Of a stretch of DNA of 64,000 bases, positions 60,913 to 64,000 are shown one piece after another (position 1 is the first letter of the stretch; each line of letters starts with the position of its first letter). The DNA is from Bacteroidota bacterium. GTDB taxonomy: Bacteria > Bacteroidota > Bacteroidia > Bacteroidales > P3. The stretch is from positions 62,001-126,000 of the forward strand of contig JAFNAQ010000005.1 in NCBI GenBank assembly GCA_017860275.1, given 5' to 3'. Made by a program: the position numbers and the translations under genes. The notes below the pieces were generated by a model. It was given only the letters and a program-made list of their open reading frames with translations. It was not told the origin of the DNA and made no database searches.

Positions 60913-60936
60913 TTAGAAAGGTATTAAAAAATTAGA

Positions 60937-62562
60937 CTATCCCATAAATGGGTAACGGAAGTCCTCTGGTGTTAACAAAGTTTCCTTTACACATCTTGCG
61001 CTAATCCAACGATAAAGATTAAGTTCAGAACCTGCCTTGTCGTTTGTTCCTGATGCTCTTGCACCTCCGAAAGGTTGATTTCCTACAACTGCACCTGTTG
61101 GTTTGTCGTTGATATAGAAATTACCAGCTGCATAACGAAGTTTATCTAATGCTGTTTCAACTGCATAACGCTCGTTAGCAAAGATTGAACCTGTTAGTGC
61201 AAATTCAGAAGTCTTGTCGCAAAGCTCAAGAGTTTCTTCAAACTTATCTCCATCATATAGGTAAATAGTAATTACTGGACCAAAAAGCTCTATCTCCATT
61301 GTTTCATACTTTGGAGTAGTTGTTGTGATAATTGTTGGCTCAATATAATATCCTTTTGATTTATCTGCATTTCCACCAATTGCTATTTCAGCATCTGGAG
61401 ATGTCTTAGCTCTTTCAACATATTTCATGATTGTGTCGAAAGCCTTTTCGTCGATAACTGCATTGAAGAAATTGCTAAGCTCTCTTACGCAACCCTTTTT
61501 CATTTCAGCTACCATTTCTTTGATATATCCTAGAGTTTCTGCCCAAAGTTCTTTTGGCATATAAGCTCTTGATGCTGCAGAACATTTTTGTCCTTGATAT
61601 TCAAAAGCACCTCTTACGATAGCAACCGCTAATTGTTTTGGAGTAGAAGATTTGTGAGCAAAAATAAAGTCCTTACCACCTGTTTCTCCAACAATTTTTG
61701 GATAAGTCTTATAGTTATTTACATTTTCTCCGATAGTCTTCCAAAAAGCATTGAAGGTTGAAGTTGAACCAGTGAAGTGAACGCCACCAAAATCAGGTGA
61801 TGCAAAAACAGTATCTGAAATAACTGATCCAGCACCTGGCACAAAGTTTATTACTCCATCAGGAAGACCAGCTTCTTTATAGATTTGCATTAGATAATAG
61901 TTAGAAAGGATAGCTGTTGTTGCAGGTTTCCAAACGGTAACATTACCCATAATTGCAGGAGCTGTGTTTAGGTTACATGCAATTGCAGTAAAGTTGAATG
62001 GAGAGATTGCATAAACGAAACCTTCAAGTGGACGATACTCCAAACGATTAATTGCAGTATTATCACTCATTGGTTGTTGTGCATATATCTTTGATGCAAA
62101 GTAAGCATTGAAACGTAAGAAGTCAATAGCCTCACATGCTGAGTCAATCTCTGCTTGGAATGGGCTCTTACCTTGACCTAACATTGTTGCTGCATTGATA
62201 AGATAACGATGTTTCTTTGATATTAATTCAGCAGCCTTAAGCATAATTGAACAACGTTCAATCCAATGAAGCTTAGACCATTTTTTATGAGCTTCCATTG
62301 CTGCATCAATAGCCATTTGAACAGTTTCTTTTGTAGCCTTATGATATGTAGCAAGAACGTGTCCGTGTTCTGTTGGCATTACAACCTTACCCATATCTCC
62401 TGTCTTGATTTCTTTTCCACCAATGATTAATGGAATCTCAATGCAAGTATTATATTGTCTATCTAACTCCTTCGATAATGCTTCTCTCTCTGGTGAACCA
62501 GGAGCATATCCTAATATTACTTCATTTTTAGGTCTTTCGAAAAAGAATGTTGTGTTGTTCAT
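60937..62562 (-). CDS. pruA: L-glutamate gamma-semialdehyde dehydrogenase (PruA-like)
   Basis: The 541-residue enzyme is a class 4-type aldehyde dehydrogenase: AISPFNFTAIACNLNTAPAI, VGETGGKDF (catalytic Glu 293) and YQGQKCSAASRAY (nucleophile Cys 327), then ELFGPVITIYLY and NQPFGGARASGTNDKAGS. It oxidises glutamate-5-semialdehyde/P5C to glutamate in proline catabolism. It is a stand-alone P5C dehydrogenase, with no proline dehydrogenase domain. Its promoter overlaps that of the divergent gene. Confidence 0.93.
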   Translation of the reverse strand: MNNTTFFFERPKNEVILGYAPGSPEREALSKELDRQYNTCIEIPLIIGGKEIKTGDMGKVVMPTEHGHVLATYHKATKETVQMAIDAAMEAHKKWSKLHWIERCSIMLKAAELISKKHRYLINAATMLGQGKSPFQAEIDSACEAIDFLRFNAYFASKIYAQQPMSDNTAINRLEYRPLEGFVYAISPFNFTAIACNLNTAPAIMGNVTVWKPATTAILSNYYLMQIYKEAGLPDGVINFVPGAGSVISDTVFASPDFGGVHFTGSTSTFNAFWKTIGENVNNYKTYPKIVGETGGKDFIFAHKSSTPKQLAVAIVRGAFEYQGQKCSAASRAYMPKELWAETLGYIKEMVAEMKKGCVRELSNFFNAVIDEKAFDTIMKYVERAKTSPDAEIAIGGNADKSKGYYIEPTIITTTTPKYETMEIELFGPVITIYLYDGDKFEETLELCDKTSEFALTGSIFANERYAVETALDKLRYAAGNFYINDKPTGAVVGNQPFGGARASGTNDKAGSELNLYRWISARCVKETLLTPEDFRYPFMG

Positions 62563-62646
62563 AAAAAATTAAATTTGTTAATTGTTGATTATTATATTTC
62601 TTAGTTTAAATTTATCGTTTCTAAATCTTTAGAACGATTTAGACTG

Positions 62647-62677
62647 CAAATATATTTTTAATTTTTGTGCTTTACAA
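62647..62677 (-). promoter_or_regulatory. Promoter of pruA
   Basis: On the minus strand TTG (62677-62675), 20 bases, then TATATTTG (62654-62647), 84 bases before the ATG. It overlaps the promoter on the other strand. Confidence 0.65.
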
Positions 62678-62694
62678 GAAAAATCATACTTTTG
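62664..62694 (+). promoter_or_regulatory. Promoter of the 2H-phosphoesterase fusion gene
   Basis: TTTG at 62664-62667, exactly 19 bases, then TACTTTTG at 62687-62694, 21 bases before the ATG. Confidence 0.75.
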
Positions 62695-62715
62695 TATTAA
62701 GATAATAATAAAGTT

Positions 62716-63843
62716 ATGAGCAAAAAACTAGAAATTGCAGGCACAAACATCTCTCATAAAGACCTATCAATCATCGGAATAATGACCTCTTTGAGTAGTT
62801 TTTCTTTAGCTCAAACAATTAATTCAAATTTCCAAACTAATTTAAAATTATTAAAAGATTTTGAATGTTGGGACAATAAGGCCGAAGAGACTCATTTGTT
62901 TAAGCATTACTATTACTTCAACGAACAATTAAAGCTTCATAACATTCTGATTAAAAACAAGAATAGTGAGGATGTCGACTTATTTACCCATGCTAATAAA
63001 TACAATTATATCTTTGTTTTTGTTGGAAGAGACCACTCAATCTATTCCAAAGAATTTATAGATTGTTTGGGTAAGGTTGAAAATATCAATTCTATTAAAC
63101 AAATTAATCCATTCGAAAAACCAAAGCCTGAGGTTGCTAGTTATGACTTATTCGATAATCCTATTGTAATAAAACCTAAGAAGACTTCAAAACTAAAGTC
63201 TTTAACTTCCAAAAAAGATGATATTCCTATTATTCATTATAATATGAATCAATTTGTCAGCGATTTGGACTTTTATCTCGAAAACCTGATTAATGAGAAA
63301 AGACTTTTCGTTGCCTTTAAGGTAAGACTTAACGATAAGCTATTGAGTGTTGTTAATAATTTCAAGGCTGAGTTTAAGGAAGAGAATCTAAAGTTAACGG
63401 AGCTAGAAAACATTCATGTAACTCTTGTTTTTCTTGGTTCAACTGCCAATAAAAAGATTAGCAATATTGAGATTGCCTTGATTGAAGCAATTGGAGAAAC
63501 AAAAGAAATTGAGATAGAGATAGAGAGTTTGAATTATTTTGAACAAGGAAAGATTTCTACAATATGGTTTGGGATAAAGGAGAATGAAATCTTGGATAAT
63601 TTGGTTAAGAAAATAAATTATTCTCTCGATAAAGAAAAGATTAACTACTGCAAAAGGATTAATTTTATTGGACATGTAACAATTGCCAAAGTCAAAAAGA
63701 TTAAGAACAAAAACAAACTTGAATCTAGGCTAAACACTCTGTTTAATATCGAACCTCAAAAGATTATTATCGAAAATCCTACCCTATTCGAAAGTATTAC
63801 ATTAGATAATGCTACTCGATATGATATTGTGAGAGTTTTCTAA
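62716..63843 (+). CDS. Fusion of IPExxxVDY-like domain and ThpR-type 2H phosphoesterase
   Basis: The C-terminal about 180 residues (from RLFVAFKV near 196) carry both H-x-T motifs of RNA 2',3'-cyclic phosphodiesterase ThpR/LigT: HVTLVF (His 234) and HVTIAK (His 320). The first about 150 residues resemble the Bacteroidota IPExxxVDY family (LSIIGIMTSLSSFSLAQTI, later FKHYYYFNEQLKLHNILIKN), although the name-giving IPExxxVDY text is replaced by LFTHANKYNYIF. A lysine-rich linker joins them. ThpR opens cyclic phosphates or joins tRNA halves in vitro; the cellular role is unclear. I have not seen this fusion described. Confidence 0.75.
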   Translation: MSKKLEIAGTNISHKDLSIIGIMTSLSSFSLAQTINSNFQTNLKLLKDFECWDNKAEETHLFKHYYYFNEQLKLHNILIKNKNSEDVDLFTHANKYNYIFVFVGRDHSIYSKEFIDCLGKVENINSIKQINPFEKPKPEVASYDLFDNPIVIKPKKTSKLKSLTSKKDDIPIIHYNMNQFVSDLDFYLENLINEKRLFVAFKVRLNDKLLSVVNNFKAEFKEENLKLTELENIHVTLVFLGSTANKKISNIEIALIEAIGETKEIEIEIESLNYFEQGKISTIWFGIKENEILDNLVKKINYSLDKEKINYCKRINFIGHVTIAKVKKIKNKNKLESRLNTLFNIEPQKIIIENPTLFESITLDNATRYDIVRVF

Positions 63844-64000
63844 TTCACATATAGAGATATAGAGGTCTTGTTCTTGTTGGTAAAAAGAATTTATTTGTAC
63901 ATCTTTGGAATTATGTATTTCAACCTCTGGTTCAAGGGTAATATAAAAGGTATTGAATGTATTAGCAATACCTGTTCCTATGCATTTCACATATGCTTCT
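63802..64000 (-). CDS. 4'-phosphopantetheinyl transferase superfamily, C-terminal part
   Basis: The frame enters from the right edge with EAYVKCIGTGI, which fits the conserved KEA-K motif of Sfp-type transferases, and continues through strand-rich text (FYITLEPEVEIHN, QDLYISICELE) to a stop at 63802. Only about 65 residues are visible; the N-terminal part lies outside. Its 3' end overlaps the phosphoesterase fusion by 42 bases on the other strand. Such enzymes load carrier proteins with phosphopantetheine. Confidence 0.75.
   Translation of the reverse strand, partial: EAYVKCIGTGIANTFNTFYITLEPEVEIHNSKDVQINSFYQQEQDLYISICELENSHNIISSSII

Larger units (their letters stand above)
60265..60936. other. 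672-base gene-free region carrying a repeat element
   Basis: No credible gene is seen. The region is filled by the second repeat element (60308-60876) and the pruA terminator (60880-60912). A 72-codon minus-strand frame at 60394-60612 consists of heptad repeats (KIPDF-like) produced by the 21-bp units and is not called. Confidence 0.8.

Overview
The window is AT-rich bacterial chromosome that reads as an anaerobic member of the Bacteroidota, most likely Bacteroidales. The pointers are the PorW/SprE lipoprotein of the type IX secretion system, three proteins with a T9SS type A C-terminal sorting domain, family genes typical of the phylum (DUF6089, DUF4293, DUF5723, an IPExxxVDY-like domain), and promoters of the Bacteroidota form TTTG-N19-TAnnTTTG. 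HydE (FeFe-hydrogenase maturation), a phosphate butyryltransferase and a Hdr/Qmo-like electron-transfer operon point to anaerobic, hydrogen- and sulfur-linked metabolism. No rRNA, prophage, CRISPR array or intact insertion sequence was seen. Recognised RNA genes are one tRNA-Ser and the SRP RNA.

Layout. 1-5.4 kb: end of a phosphodiesterase, a DUF6089 porin-like protein, a pyrG-yjdM-DUF4293 operon, and a Wzx-type flippase with a nearly leaderless promoter. 5.4-14.4 kb: one six-gene minus-strand operon (FISUMP-domain protein, NatA/NatB-like ABC transporter, lipoprotein, FN3-repeat T9SS protein, DUF5723 protein). 14.4-19.3 kb: MFS transporter, a repeat-bearing gap, a YidE/AspT-type transporter, a deoxyhypusine-synthase-like protein, tRNA-Ser. 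19.3-25.8 kb: a seven-gene operon (DsrE2, TusA, MvhD-like, two HdrA/QmoA-B-like flavoproteins, a winged-helix protein, a QmoC-like membrane Fe-S protein) transcribed away from a Crp/Fnr regulator, with two CRP-type palindromes between them. 25.8-30.1 kb: Hsp20, DUF1761, GyrI-like, SIMPL, lipoprotein, DUF1015. 30.3-35.5 kb: porW, bactofilin, an AtpI-like protein, a lipoprotein, hydE, SRP RNA. 35.5-40.2 kb: mltG, GNAT, ptb, TfoX-N, PAS and YkuE-like phosphoesterase genes. 40.3-46 kb: two paralogous BspA-type leucine-rich-repeat T9SS surface proteins. 46.6-53.7 kb: a Na/Pi symporter-lpdA-rfbC-recQ operon, then dnaA with a gene-free flank that could be oriC. 54-58.9 kb: yigZ, ribD, prmC and the p-aminobenzoate genes pabA, pabB and pabC. 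58.9-64 kb: a RAYT (REP-associated tyrosine transposase), an unknown membrane protein, a second repeat-bearing gap, pruA, a 2H-phosphoesterase fusion and the end of a phosphopantetheinyl transferase.

The most unexpected structure is non-coding. The gaps at 15.76-16.21 kb and 60.31-60.88 kb are diverged copies of one element in opposite orientations. They share a 31-base block with one mismatch, an array of 21-bp units made of a 6-base inverted repeat around three variable bases, and an 18-base end block exactly 41 bases beyond the array. The longer copy has about 104 extra bases, close to five 21-bp units, and carries a second 21-bp-period array of different sequence. A third gap (46.0-46.58 kb) holds a 23-bp-period array of another palindrome and a 19-base REP sequence that also occurs inside the RAYT gene. 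I know no named family for the 21-bp element. The second notable system is the Hdr/Qmo-TusA-DsrE operon, whose operator sequence fits the recognition helix of the divergent regulator.
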